Assembly: GCA_963780675.1 (NCBI GenBank)
Contig: CAWACR010000004.1
Location: 58,623 to 122,622, forward strand
Length of the DNA: 64,000 bases
Direction of reading: 5' to 3'
From: JAHECE01 sp963780675
Lineage (GTDB): Bacteria; Actinomycetota; Actinomycetes; Actinomycetales; JAHECE01
Shown one piece after another: positions 18,397 to 27,271 of this stretch. Under the pieces are notes generated by a model that was not told where the DNA came from, did no database searches, and worked only from the letters and a program-made list of their open reading frames with translations. Positions within the stretch are counted from its first letter, which is position 1; each line of letters begins with the position of its first letter. The position numbers and the translations under genes are program-made.

Positions 18397-19670
18397 GTGA
18401 CCCGAACCCGCAACCTCGCCCGGCTCGTCCCCGCCGCCGCCGCGATCCTCGCTCTCAGCCTCGCCGGCTGCGGCGCGCGGACCGCGTCCGGCACCAGCAC
18501 CACGGCCGCCGCCGCCGGATCGTGCGTGGACACCTCCGGTGACACCGTCAAGCTCGGCTTCCTGAACTCGCTCTCCGGCACGATGGCCATCAGCGAGCAG
18601 ACCGTCCGCGACTCGCTCATCCTCGCGGCCGAGGAGATCAACGCCGACGGCGGCATCTGGGCAAGCAGATCGAGGTCGTCGAGGAGGACGGCGCCTCGCG
18701 AGCCGACGGTCTTCGCCGAGAAGATCAAGAAGCTGCTCACCGCAGGACTAGGTCGCCGCCGTGTTCGGCGGCTGGACCTCGGCCACCCGCAAGGCGATGC
18801 TGCCGGTCTTCGAGGGCAACAACGGCGCTGCTGTTCTACCCGGTGCAGTACGAGGGCCTCGAGGCGTCGACGAACATCTACTACACCGGCGCGACGACCA
18901 ACCAGCAGATCATCCCGGCCATGGACTTCCTGAAGGAGAAGGGCGTCAAGACGCTCTTCCTGGTCGGCAGCGACTACGTGTTCCCGCGTACCGCGAACAA
19001 GATCATCAAGCCGTACGCCGAGGCGAACGGCATCGAGATCGTCGGTGAGGAGTACGTGCCGCTCGGACAGCGACGACTGGACGACTCAGGTCGCCAAGAT
19101 CGCGCGCCGCCAAGCCCGACTTCGTGTTCAACACCATCAACGGCGACGTCCAACGTCGGCTTCATCAAGGCGTACGACGAGGCCGGCCTGACGGCGCCGG
19201 ACAACTCGCCGATCATCTCGGTGTCGATCGCCGAGGAAGAGGTCGCGCGGCATCGGCGTGCAGAACCTCGACCGGCCAGCTCGCCGCCTGGAACTACTTC
19301 CAGAGCGTCGACAGCCCGGCGAACGCCGACGTTCGTCGAGGCCTTCAAGGCCAAGTACGGCGCGGACCGGCCGACCGTCGGACCCGATGGAGGCGGCCTA
19401 CACCTCGCTGTACCTCTAGAAGGACATGGTCGAGAAGGCCGAGTCGTTCTGCGTCGACGCGGTCAACGACGGCGTCCGACGGCGTGACCTTCGACGCGCC
19501 CGAGGGCCCGGTCACGGTCAACGGCGAGAACCACCACATCGCCAAGACCGGCCTGATCGGCCAGATCAACGCCGACAACCAGTTCGACATCGTCTGGACC
19601 TCCGAGCGAGCCGATCGAGCCCGATCCGTTCCTCGAGGGCTACCCCTGGTGGGACCCGAACGCGGCCTGA
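18397..19670 (+). CDS. urtA: urea ABC transporter, substrate-binding lipoprotein, multiply frameshifted
   Basis: This is the periplasmic-type urea-binding lipoprotein of a HAAT-family ABC importer. GTG start with AAAGGA upstream; lipobox ALSLAGCG with Cys at about residue 26. Conserved pieces appear in all three frames: VKLGFLNSLSGTMAISE, NNLLFYPVQYEGLE-like sequence near 18830, KTLFLVGSDYVFPRTANKII, DEAGLTAPDNSPIISVSIAEE, LAAWNYFQS, VNGENHHIAKTGLIGQI, and the end GYPWWDPNAA with TGA at 19668-19670. More than ten single-base shifts are needed, nearly all between codons, plus an in-frame TAG at 19417-19419 where Trp is usual. Identity is sure; integrity is not. Confidence 0.88.
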
Positions 19671-19775
19671 CCTGCCGTAGCCACCGGACCGGACGCGGGG
19701 CGCCGCGCCGGCGCCGGCACGACCCGGCGCGGGCCCCGCGGACGGTACCGCACGACAACGACTGAAAGCGAACGC

Positions 19776-20677
19776 ATGGACGTCCTGCACCACCCCGTTC
19801 CTCACCGGCACTGCGCCATCGGCGCCATCCTGTTGCTGGCCGCGCTCGGCCTGACGCTCACCTTCGGGCAGATGGGCGTGATCAACATGGCGAACGGCGA
19901 GTTCCTCATGGCCGGCGCCTACACCGCCTACGTCACCCAGCAGGTGATCACCAGCGCCGGCATCTCGATCCTCGTCGCGCTCGCCGGTGGCCTTCGTCGT
20001 CGCCGGCCTCCTCGGGTCTGCTGCTCGAGGTCGACGCTCATCCAGTGGATGTACAAACGGCCGCTCGACACGCTGCTGGTGACCGTCGGCGTGTCGCTGG
20101 TCCTGCAGCAGCTGGCGCCGCGGACATCTTCGGCGCCCAGGGCGACCCGGTGCAGCCGCGCCGAGCTGGCTGTGCGGGCAGCATCACGGTCTTCGGCTAC
20201 GACTGGCCGCTACCGCCAGCTCTTCACCATCGTGCTGGCGCGTCGGTCTGCGTCGCCGGCGCTCAGCGCCGTGCTCAAGTACAGCTCGTTCGGCCGGCGG
20301 ATCCGGGCGACGGTGCAGAACCGTGAGCTCGCCGAGACGATGCGGCGTCTCGACCCGCAACGTCGACCGCATCACGTTCTTCCTCGGCTCCGGCCTGGCC
20401 GGCGTCGGCGGCGTCGCCGATCGCCCTGATCTCGGGCACGAACCCGACGCTCGGCACGACCTACATCATCCCGCGTTCCTCGTGGTCGTCGTCGGCGGCG
20501 TCGGGCAGCTCAAGGGCACGGTGATCGCCGCCTGGGTCGTCGGCGTGTCCACGGCGTTCCTCGACCGACTGGACCAGCGGCAGCATGGCGCAGGTCATCA
20601 TCTTCGCCCTCGTCGTGGTCTTCCTCCAGGTCCGGCCGCAGGGCCTGTTCACCGTCCGGACGAGGTCGCTGGCATGA
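19776..20677 (+). CDS. urtB: urea ABC transporter permease UrtB, frameshifted
   Basis: This is a LivH-type inner-membrane permease. Hydrophobic blocks AIGAILLLAALGLTLTFGQM, GVINMANGEFLMAGAYTAYV and DTLLVTVGVSLVLQQLA are in the first frame; SSFGRRIRATVQNRELAETM, RITFFLGSGLAGVGGVA and FLVVVVGGVGQLKGTVIAAW are in others. The restored protein is about 300 residues. ATG at 19776; the TGA at 20675-20677 overlaps the urtC ATG. About ten small shifts, mostly one base gained at a codon boundary. Confidence 0.86.
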
Positions 20678-21840
20678 CGACCATCGACCGCCGACGCTCC
20701 GACGCCCGACGCTGGCCGGCGACCCCGGCCGCGCCGGTTCCCCGGCCGCTGTTCGACCTACGGCGCTGGTCGCCATCGCTGCTCGTCCTGGTGCTGCTGG
20801 TCGTGGGCGCCCGGCTCGCTCGAGCGACTTCCGGCTCGGCAACCTGCGGCAAGTACTGCTGCCTGGGCCATCGCCGCCGTCGGCATCGGTCTCGCCTGGG
20901 GCCGTGGCGGCATGCTCGTCATGGGCCAGGGCGTGTTCTTCGGCCTCGGCGGCTACACCATGGCCATGCACATGAAGCTCGAGGCCGCCGGCCCGGGCGA
21001 GCGTGCCCGACTTCATGGTGCTCTACGGCGACGGCACGATGCCCGCGCTGGTGGGAGCCGTTCCGCAGCGGGCCGTTCACGCTGTTCGCCGATCATCGCG
21101 CTGCCCGGCGCTGCGTGGCGTTCGTCCTCGGCTACGCGATCTTGAAGCGGCGGGTGAAGGGCGCCTACTTCGCCATCCTCACCCAGGCCCTGGCGGTGCG
21201 CCTTCGCGACCCTGCTGATCGCGCACGATCAAGCAGACCGGTGGCTTCAACGGCCTCAACACGCTTCACGACGTTCTTCGGCTCAGAACCTCGTACGACC
21301 CGCGTCAACCAGCAGAACCTCTACCTGATCGCCGCCGGCGCTGCTGATCGTGTGCCTGGTCGGTCGTGCTGGCAGCTCTACCGCAGCCGCTACGGCGAGC
21401 TGCTGGTCGCCACCCGCGACGCCGAGGAGCGCGTCCGCTTCCTCGGCTACGACCCGGCCAACATCAAGCTGGTCGCCTTCGTGGTCGCCGCCATCATGGC
21501 CAGCGATCGGCGGCGCGATGTTCGCGCCCGATCGCCGGCATCATCTCGCCCGTCGAACGTGGACGCGACGCCGTCGATCATGCTTGCTCGCCGGCGTCGC
21601 GCTCGGCGGCCGGGCCTCGCTGCTCGGCCCGGCGCTCGGCGCGATCGCCGTCGGCTACGGCGCAGTCCACGCTCTCGGAGCAGTTCCCGACGCAGTGGAC
21701 CTACTTCCAGGGCGCGCTGTTCATCGTGGTCATCGCTGTTCCTGCCCGGCGGCATCGCCTCGCTGTGGCCGAAGGCTGCAAGGCGGCCGCTGGCCGGCGC
21801 CGGTCCGCGCGCGACGCCGAGCGCGTCGAGCGCACCGTGA
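20674..21840 (+). CDS. urtC: urea ABC transporter permease UrtC, frameshifted
   Basis: This is the LivM-type permease, partner of UrtB. Clear blocks: GGMLVMGQGVFFGLGGYTMA near 20915, AFVLGYAILKRRVKGAYFAI near 21120, NQQNLYLIAAGA, RYGELLVATRDAEERVRFLG, PANIKLVAFVVAAIMAS and TQWTYFQGALFIVVIA. The protein ends PSASSAP at the TGA 21838-21840, which overlaps the urtD GTG. About 385 residues when restored; many single-base shifts as in urtA and urtB. Confidence 0.86.
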   Translation: MTTIDRRRSDARRWPATPAAPVPRPLFDLRRWSPSLLVLVLLVVGARLARATSGSATCGKYCCLGHRRRRHRSRLGPWRHARHGPGRVLRPRRLHHGHAHEARGRRPGRACPTSWCSTATARCPRWWEPFRSGPFTLFADHRAARRCVAFVLGYAILKRRVKGAYFAILTQALAVRLRDPADRARSSRPVASTASTRFTTFFGSEPRTTRVNQQNLYLIAAGAADRVPGRSCWQLYRSRYGELLVATRDAEERVRFLGYDPANIKLVAFVVAAIMASDRRRDVRARSPASSRPSNVDATPSIMLARRRRARRPGLAARPGARRDRRRLRRSPRSRSSSRRSGPTSRARCSSWSSLFLPGGIASLWPKAARRPLAGAGPRATPSASSAP

Positions 21841-22619
21841 CCGACGCGGCGGAGGTGGTCGGCATGACCGCCTCGTTCCTCGGCGAGGACTACCTCGAGA
21901 TCCGCGACCTGACCGTCGACTTCGACGGCTTCAAGGCGATCGACGGCGTCGACCTCACCTTGCTCGCAGGGACGGCTGCACTTCCTCATCGGCCCGAACG
22001 GCGCCGGCAAGACCACGCTGGTCGACGCGCTCACCGGCCTGGTGCACGGCACCGGGTCGGCGCGCGTTCCGCGGCGCAGGACCTGCTCGGGCATGAAGTC
22101 GCACCAGATCGTGCGCGCTCGGCATCGGCCGGACCTTCCAGACCGCGACGGTGTTCGAGCAGCTCACGCGTGCTGCAGAACCTCGACATCGCGGCGGGCT
22201 GCACCGCAGGCGCGCTCGCGGCTGCTGCGCGCCGCGGCGGAAGGTGCCCGAGGAGGTCGAGGAGGCGCTGGAGACGATCGGCCTGACCGCGCTGGCGCGA
22301 CCGTCCGGCCGGCATCCTCGCGCACGGGCAGAAGCAGTGGCTCGAGGTCGGCATGCTGCTGGTGCAGGACGCGCAGGTGATGTTCCTCGACGAGACCGGT
22401 CGCCGGCATGAGCGCCGAGGAGCGCGAGGAGACCGGCGAGCTGCTGCAGCGGATCGTCGGCGACCGCACCATCGTCGTCATCGAGCACGACATGGAGTTC
22501 ATGCGCACCTACGCCGACTTCGTGACGGTGATGCACGCCGGCACGGTGCTCGCCGAGGGGACGGTCGCCGAGATCCAGGCCGACCCGAAGGTGCAGGAGG
22601 TCTACCTGGGGACGCGTGA
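21837..22619 (+). CDS. urtD: urea ABC transporter ATPase UrtD, frameshifted
   Basis: This is an LivG-type nucleotide-binding protein. Walker A GPNGAGKTTLVDALTG is split by the local frame; the ABC signature region reads ILAHGQKQWLEVGMLL and Walker B VMFLDEPVAGMS after removing one base; the H-loop is IVVIEHDMEFMR. The GTG at 21837 overlaps the urtC stop (the ATG at 21864 is an alternative). The last residues VYLGT need one base restored to reach the TGA at 22617-22619; a GGAGG follows and then the urtE ATG. Confidence 0.85.
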
Positions 22620-22635
22620 CGGAGGCGGCACGCGG

Positions 22636-23340
<705 letters not shown>

Positions 23341-23439
23341 CGTCAACTCACGCACACAAGTCGGTCCGGGTGGGGGCTATCAGGCCCGATTGGGTGTCCC
23401 GTCTGCCCCACCCGTCCCCGTTGTGTGCGTGAGTTGACG
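23341..23439. repeat. palindromic element, family D, full length (possible urt terminator)
   Basis: A 99-bp inverted repeat beginning one base after the urtE stop. Outer arms CGTCAACTCACGCACACAA and TTGTGTGCGTGAGTTGACG are perfect complements (19 bp), and inner blocks GGGTGGGG/CCCCACCC pair too. It sits between convergent urtE and the DUF4031 gene and could terminate both. Diverged relatives at 13351 and 43241. Confidence 0.92.
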
Positions 23440-23481
23440 CCCGCGGCGGGGGTGGGGTCGGGGGCGGGTCGGGGGTGGGGC

Positions 23482-23757
23482 TCAGTGGCGGCCGTTGCGC
23501 TGGCCGGAGGTGACCCGCAGCCCCGAGGCGCGCAGGCGCGTGATCAGTTCCCGCGTGCTGACCTGGACGGCCCCGAGTTCGACCAGGCGGCCGATGAGCT
23601 CCTCGGGGACGTCGTAGTGGTCGCGGTCGAAGCCGCGCTCCGGGATGCCGGCCGCGCGGGCGATCGCGTGAAGTTCCTCGAGGTTGGTGTCGCTCACCAT
23701 GTGCCCCCAGATGCGCCCGTGCCGTGGCCAGAGCGGGGGATCGATGAGCACCGTCAC
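23482..23757 (-). CDS. DUF4031 domain protein
   Basis: A 91-residue DUF4031 protein of unknown function. The start MTVLIDPPLWPRHGRIWGHM and ERGFDRDHYDVPEEL are the family signature. GTG start at 23757. It lies downstream of the copper-protein gene on the same strand with a 93-bp gap. Frame intact. Confidence 0.88.
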   Translation of the reverse strand: MTVLIDPPLWPRHGRIWGHMVSDTNLEELHAIARAAGIPERGFDRDHYDVPEELIGRLVELGAVQVSTRELITRLRASGLRVTSGQRNGRH

Positions 23758-23850
23758 GGGCCCGAGACGTAGCGAGCGGGCGCCCGGGTGGGGAGGTGTC
23801 GAGCGACGCGCGGCGGGCCGCCAGCCGGGCCGTCCGGCCGCGGTCCGTCC

Positions 23851-25260
23851 TCACGCCGGCCGGGGGATGACCTCGATCGTCCCGGAATACATGCCCATCC
23901 CGCACGTGTAGGTGAGGGTGCCAGGCTCGGCGGGGGTGAACGCCAGTTCCGTGGTCTCGCCCGGGGTGAGCACGGCCTCGGGGATCCCCATGTTCCGGCG
24001 CGCGGATCCAGGAGGCGCAGGTGAGCGCCTCGGACGTGACCTCCCACACCACGGGCACCCCCGCGTAGACGACGGCGTTCGCGGGCTCGTAGCCGTCGGC
24101 CACCTGGGTGGTCGCGAGGTACTGCACGCCGTCGGCCTCGCGGACGTTGGCGGACACCTCGGTCGCGACCGCCCCGGAGGGGCCCGACCCCCACCCGGGC
24201 GCCAGCAGGGCCAGCGCGCCGCTCACGTTGACCAGGGCGAACGCGAGCACGGCGACGGCCGCGAACCGGGCGAACCTGCGCCGCCCACACCCCGCGCAGG
24301 CTCGCGCCGAGGCCACCGATCGCGAGCAGTCCCGGCGTGGTGCCGAGCGCGAACGCCCCCATGATCGCGGCGCCCTGCGCGGCGCTCCCGGTGGAGAGCG
24401 CGTAGAGCTGCACGGCCTGGGTGAAGCCGCACGGCAGGAGGTAGGTGGCGGCACCGACCGCTGCGGTGGCAGCCGTCGCGCGCGCGGGTGAGGCGGGGCG
24501 CGTGGGTCCGGCTCCGCCGTCGGCCACCCGTTGCAGGCGCGAGGAGAGGACGTCGGGAAGAGTGGGGAGGAACCCGCCCGCCAGGCGCGGCGACGCCCCG
24601 CTCAGCTGCACCGCGAGCAGCGACATGACGACGGCGACGGCCAGCATCGCGATCGCGAGCCCCGTCCCGCTCAGCGTCACGGCGGAGCCGAGCAGGCCCG
24701 GTGAGCGCCCCGAGCACGGTGAACCCGACCACCCGCCCGGCGTTGAAGGCCACGTGCGGGCGCCAGCGTGCCCACGTGCTCCGGGCGGCGGCGCCGTCGG
24801 CCTGGGCCGCCCGGGCGGAGAAGCCCAGGACCAGCCCGCCGACGAGCGCCATGCACGTGCTGAAGCCGGCCGCGACGCCCAGAAGAACGACGACCAGCAG
24901 CGAGCCCGACGTCGCGGCGCTGCCCACGCGGTCGGACAGGGAGGTCAGGCCGCTGGCCTGCAGGAACAGGGCGAGAAGTGCCACGCCGACGACGGCGACC
25001 CCCAGGTCGCGCCAGACCGTCCGGTCCCGGGTGAGCCAGGGCCGGCGCCGCCCGGAGCCGAGCCGGTAGTCCTCACCGGCCGAGGCGACGGCGGCGGCGA
25101 TCGTCGCCCGGGTCACGTCGGTCGAGGTGGTGATCCGGACGAGGCCCGTGGCGGCGTCGGCTTTCGCCGACTCGATCCCCGGAACCCGGGTGAGCGCGCG
25201 CTGGACGCGCACCTCGCAGGCGCGGCAGGTCATCCCGTCCACCGAGTACGTTCCGGACAC
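23851..25260 (-). CDS. HMA - TauE/SafE - cupredoxin fusion, probable copper-handling membrane protein (frameshifted)
   Basis: Three domains in one gene. Residues 1-70 are a heavy-metal-associated domain with the copper-binding DGMTCRACEVRVQRAL. A six-plus-TM TauE/SafE-like region follows (LLVVVLLGVAAGFSTCMALV, NAGRVVGFTVLGALTG, LPCGFTQAVQLYALSTG). The C-terminus is a cupredoxin-like domain (VNVSGALALL, VPVVWEVTSEALTCASW, LTYTCGMGMYSGTIEVIPRP) with Cys/Met ligands. The start is GTG at 25260 behind GGAGGG. Three one-base gains (about 24704, 24290, 24001), each between codons, break the frame. The combination suggests copper delivery or efflux in the membrane; exact role inferred. Confidence 0.82.
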
Positions 25261-25407
25261 CCCTCCAGGGTATGTCGGCGATGGCGGGGCGCCAACGCCC
25301 GGAGGTCCCATTCCACCGGAACGCTCCGTGGAAGGTGCCTGGCTCGTCGGATCCCGAGGGCCGCGTCGAGCCGCCCCGCGCCGCGCCAGCACCCCCGGCA
25401 CTCTATC

Positions 25408-25481
25408 GCCGAGGTCGAGCGCTCTCGTTCGTGAGGTCGAGCGTCGGCTCGACCTCACGAACGAGAGCGCTCGACCTCAGC
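25408..25481. repeat. palindromic element, family A, full length
   Basis: A 74-bp inverted repeat with near-perfect arms (GAGGTCGAGCGCTCTCGTTC on the left, its complement on the right) and a 4-bp loop, 150 bp upstream of the copper-protein gene and just beyond the WXG100 gene's 3' end. Same length and arms as the copy at 8676. Confidence 0.94.
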
Positions 25482-25497
25482 GAAAGCGGGGCGGCGG

Positions 25498-25788
25498 TCA
25501 GTGCGCGAAGAGCCGGGTGGCGGCGAGTTCGGCGTCGGCGTACTGGCGCGCGGCGGCGTCGAGCGCCTGGGTGATGTGCTCGAGCGAGGCCTCGACCTGC
25601 ACCTGCGTGGCGCGCCACTCGGCGATGAGCCCCTCGAAGGTGGCCGCGGCGCCGCCGCGCCAGGTCCCCTGGAGTTCGGAGAGGTGACGGAGCATCGCCG
25701 CCACCTCGCCGTGGATCACGCCGCCGGACGCGCGCGCGGCCGTCGCGGCTCCCGCCACCTGGGCGCTGTCGACCTCGAACCGGGTCAT
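25498..25788 (-). CDS. WXG100-family (EsxA-like) small protein
   Basis: A 96-residue helical hairpin protein: FEVDSAQVAGAATAARAS, then a TWRGGAAATFEG turn with the W-x-G motif at about residue 42, then a second long helix. WXG100 proteins are usually exported by type VII secretion as dimers. No EssC or other ESX gene is near, so it may use a system elsewhere. ATG at 25788. Confidence 0.8.
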   Translation of the reverse strand: MTRFEVDSAQVAGAATAARASGGVIHGEVAAMLRHLSELQGTWRGGAAATFEGLIAEWRATQVQVEASLEHITQALDAAARQYADAELAATRLFAH

Positions 25789-26106
25789 GGATGGTCCTCT
25801 CGCCGAGCGCGCCCCGTGCGGCGCGCCGTGTGCGAGTGACCGTAGGCGGGCGGTGCGGACCCGCCCGACGCCGGACCTCGCCTCAGTGGACGAGGTGCCG
25901 TCGCGGGCCGCCTGTGGACACCGGCAACGCCAGACGTCGGCCCGGCGAAGCGGGACGCGCACGTCCGCGAAGGGCGAGGGCGGCGACGGGTCGGAGGGCG
26001 GCGAAGCGGGAGGGCGCGCGGGACCTCAGCGAAGGGGGAGGGCGCGGCTGGCGGGATCGGGGCGGCGGGGTCGGCGAGGGTGAGGGCGGGGCGGCGGAGG
26101 GGCCGG
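25789..26106. other. 318-bp intergenic stretch, GC-rich and low complexity
   Basis: No convincing gene. The segment 25940-26100 has recurring GGCGAAGCGGGAGG / GCGAAGGGCGAGGGC / AGCGAAGGGGGAGGGC motifs and one GACCTCAGCGAA that resembles the end of a family A arm. Upstream of the WXG100 start it may hold that gene's promoter, but I cannot point to one. Confidence 0.5.
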
Positions 26107-27198
26107 TCAGGACCGGCCGGGTAGGTCCGGCTTCTGCGACGGCCCGGTGGTCTTCTCGAACCGCTTGATGATCGGCTCGCGCGTCACGGTGGGCGCGGTC
26201 TCCGCGGCCGGCGGGCCACCGTTCGTCCCGTTCGACCCGTTCGCCCCGGCGACCGCCGGCGCCATCGCCGGGATGCCCGTGCTCGTCGCACCGGCGGGCG
26301 CCACCGGCACCGCCCCGGTCGCCGTCGCCGTCGTCCGCCCCGACCGCGGCCGGGGCGCGCACCGGTCCGGAGACGCCGTGACCGGCCCGGTCACGGGCGC
26401 CATCGTGCCCGTCGTCGCCGGACCTCGCTCGCCGGACCCCGTCGGCGCCATCCGCACCAAGGGGATCTCGGTGGTGACGGCCAGGGACGCCAGGCCGCCG
26501 TCGTCGTCCGCGGGAAGGTGCGCGAGCTCGTCCTTCAGCCGCTGGAGCTCGGCGCTCAGGTTCTGCCGCGCGGGCTGCTCCCAGTGCTGACCGAGCGGGC
26601 TCGCGAAGAGGTTCTTGCGCGCGAGGAGCTTGGTGAGGATCGCGATGCGCGAGGTCAGGTAGTCGCGCAGGGGGATGTGCGCGTACTCCTTGCGGATGCT
26701 GCGGCGGTACTCGGCGTACTTCTGCGGCTCGACGGCGAGCGTCGCGAGCTCGGCGTCGCAGAGCGCCTGGGTGTCGACGTCGATGGCGTCGCGATGGCGG
26801 GCGAGCCCGGTGATGATGTCGTGGACGCACGTGACCGACTTCTCCGGCACGCCGAGGGCGCTGAGCTCCTCCGCGGCGAGTTCCGCGCTGGCGGTCTCGT
26901 CCTCGCCGCCGCGCTGGGCGTAGGCGCTGCTCGGGGCGGAGGAGAAGACCGCCCCGTGGTACCAGGCGGCGAGCCGGACGAGCTCGGGGTGGTGCGTCTC
27001 TTCGGCGAGCTGGTCGACCTTCGCCAGCATGTCGACCAGGTGCTTGACGTTGTGGTGGAACCGGCTCTCGTCGGCCCACCGCTCGAGGAGCCGGGAGGCC
27101 GCGGCCTCGATCTGCGGGCGTGTAGCCGTCGCGCCCGCCGCCGCAGCACTGCGGGCGAAGGCGGACAACAGCCACTGGGGTGCGTCGTGGACGCCCAT
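26107..27198 (-). CDS. HD-superfamily metal-dependent phosphohydrolase with disordered tail
   Basis: The first 210 residues resemble the COG4339 predicted HD phosphohydrolases: FHHNVKHLVDML (about residue 48), RLAAWYHGAVF, and VTCVHDIITGLARHRDAI supply the His/Asp metal ligands. The rest (about residues 245-363) is Pro/Ala/Thr/Gly-rich, probably disordered, with NGSNGTNGG-like runs; the family normally stops near 210 residues. ATG at 27198 with AAGGATG upstream. Substrate unknown, possibly a nucleotide. Confidence 0.78.
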   Translation of the reverse strand: MGVHDAPQWLLSAFARSAAAAGATATRPQIEAAASRLLERWADESRFHHNVKHLVDMLAKVDQLAEETHHPELVRLAAWYHGAVFSSAPSSAYAQRGGEDETASAELAAEELSALGVPEKSVTCVHDIITGLARHRDAIDVDTQALCDAELATLAVEPQKYAEYRRSIRKEYAHIPLRDYLTSRIAILTKLLARKNLFASPLGQHWEQPARQNLSAELQRLKDELAHLPADDDGGLASLAVTTEIPLVRMAPTGSGERGPATTGTMAPVTGPVTASPDRCAPRPRSGRTTATATGAVPVAPAGATSTGIPAMAPAVAGANGSNGTNGGPPAAETAPTVTREPIIKRFEKTTGPSQKPDLPGRS

Positions 27199-27271
27199 GC
27201 GCACATCCTTGATCGAATGAACTGGCGTCACATCGTGACATACCGGCGCCGGGACCTTCGATAGCGGGTGG

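Noticed and set aside
25789..26106. Frames in the gap before the WXG100 gene
   Set aside because: Low-complexity Arg/Gly products, no start with a ribosome site, no family resemblance.
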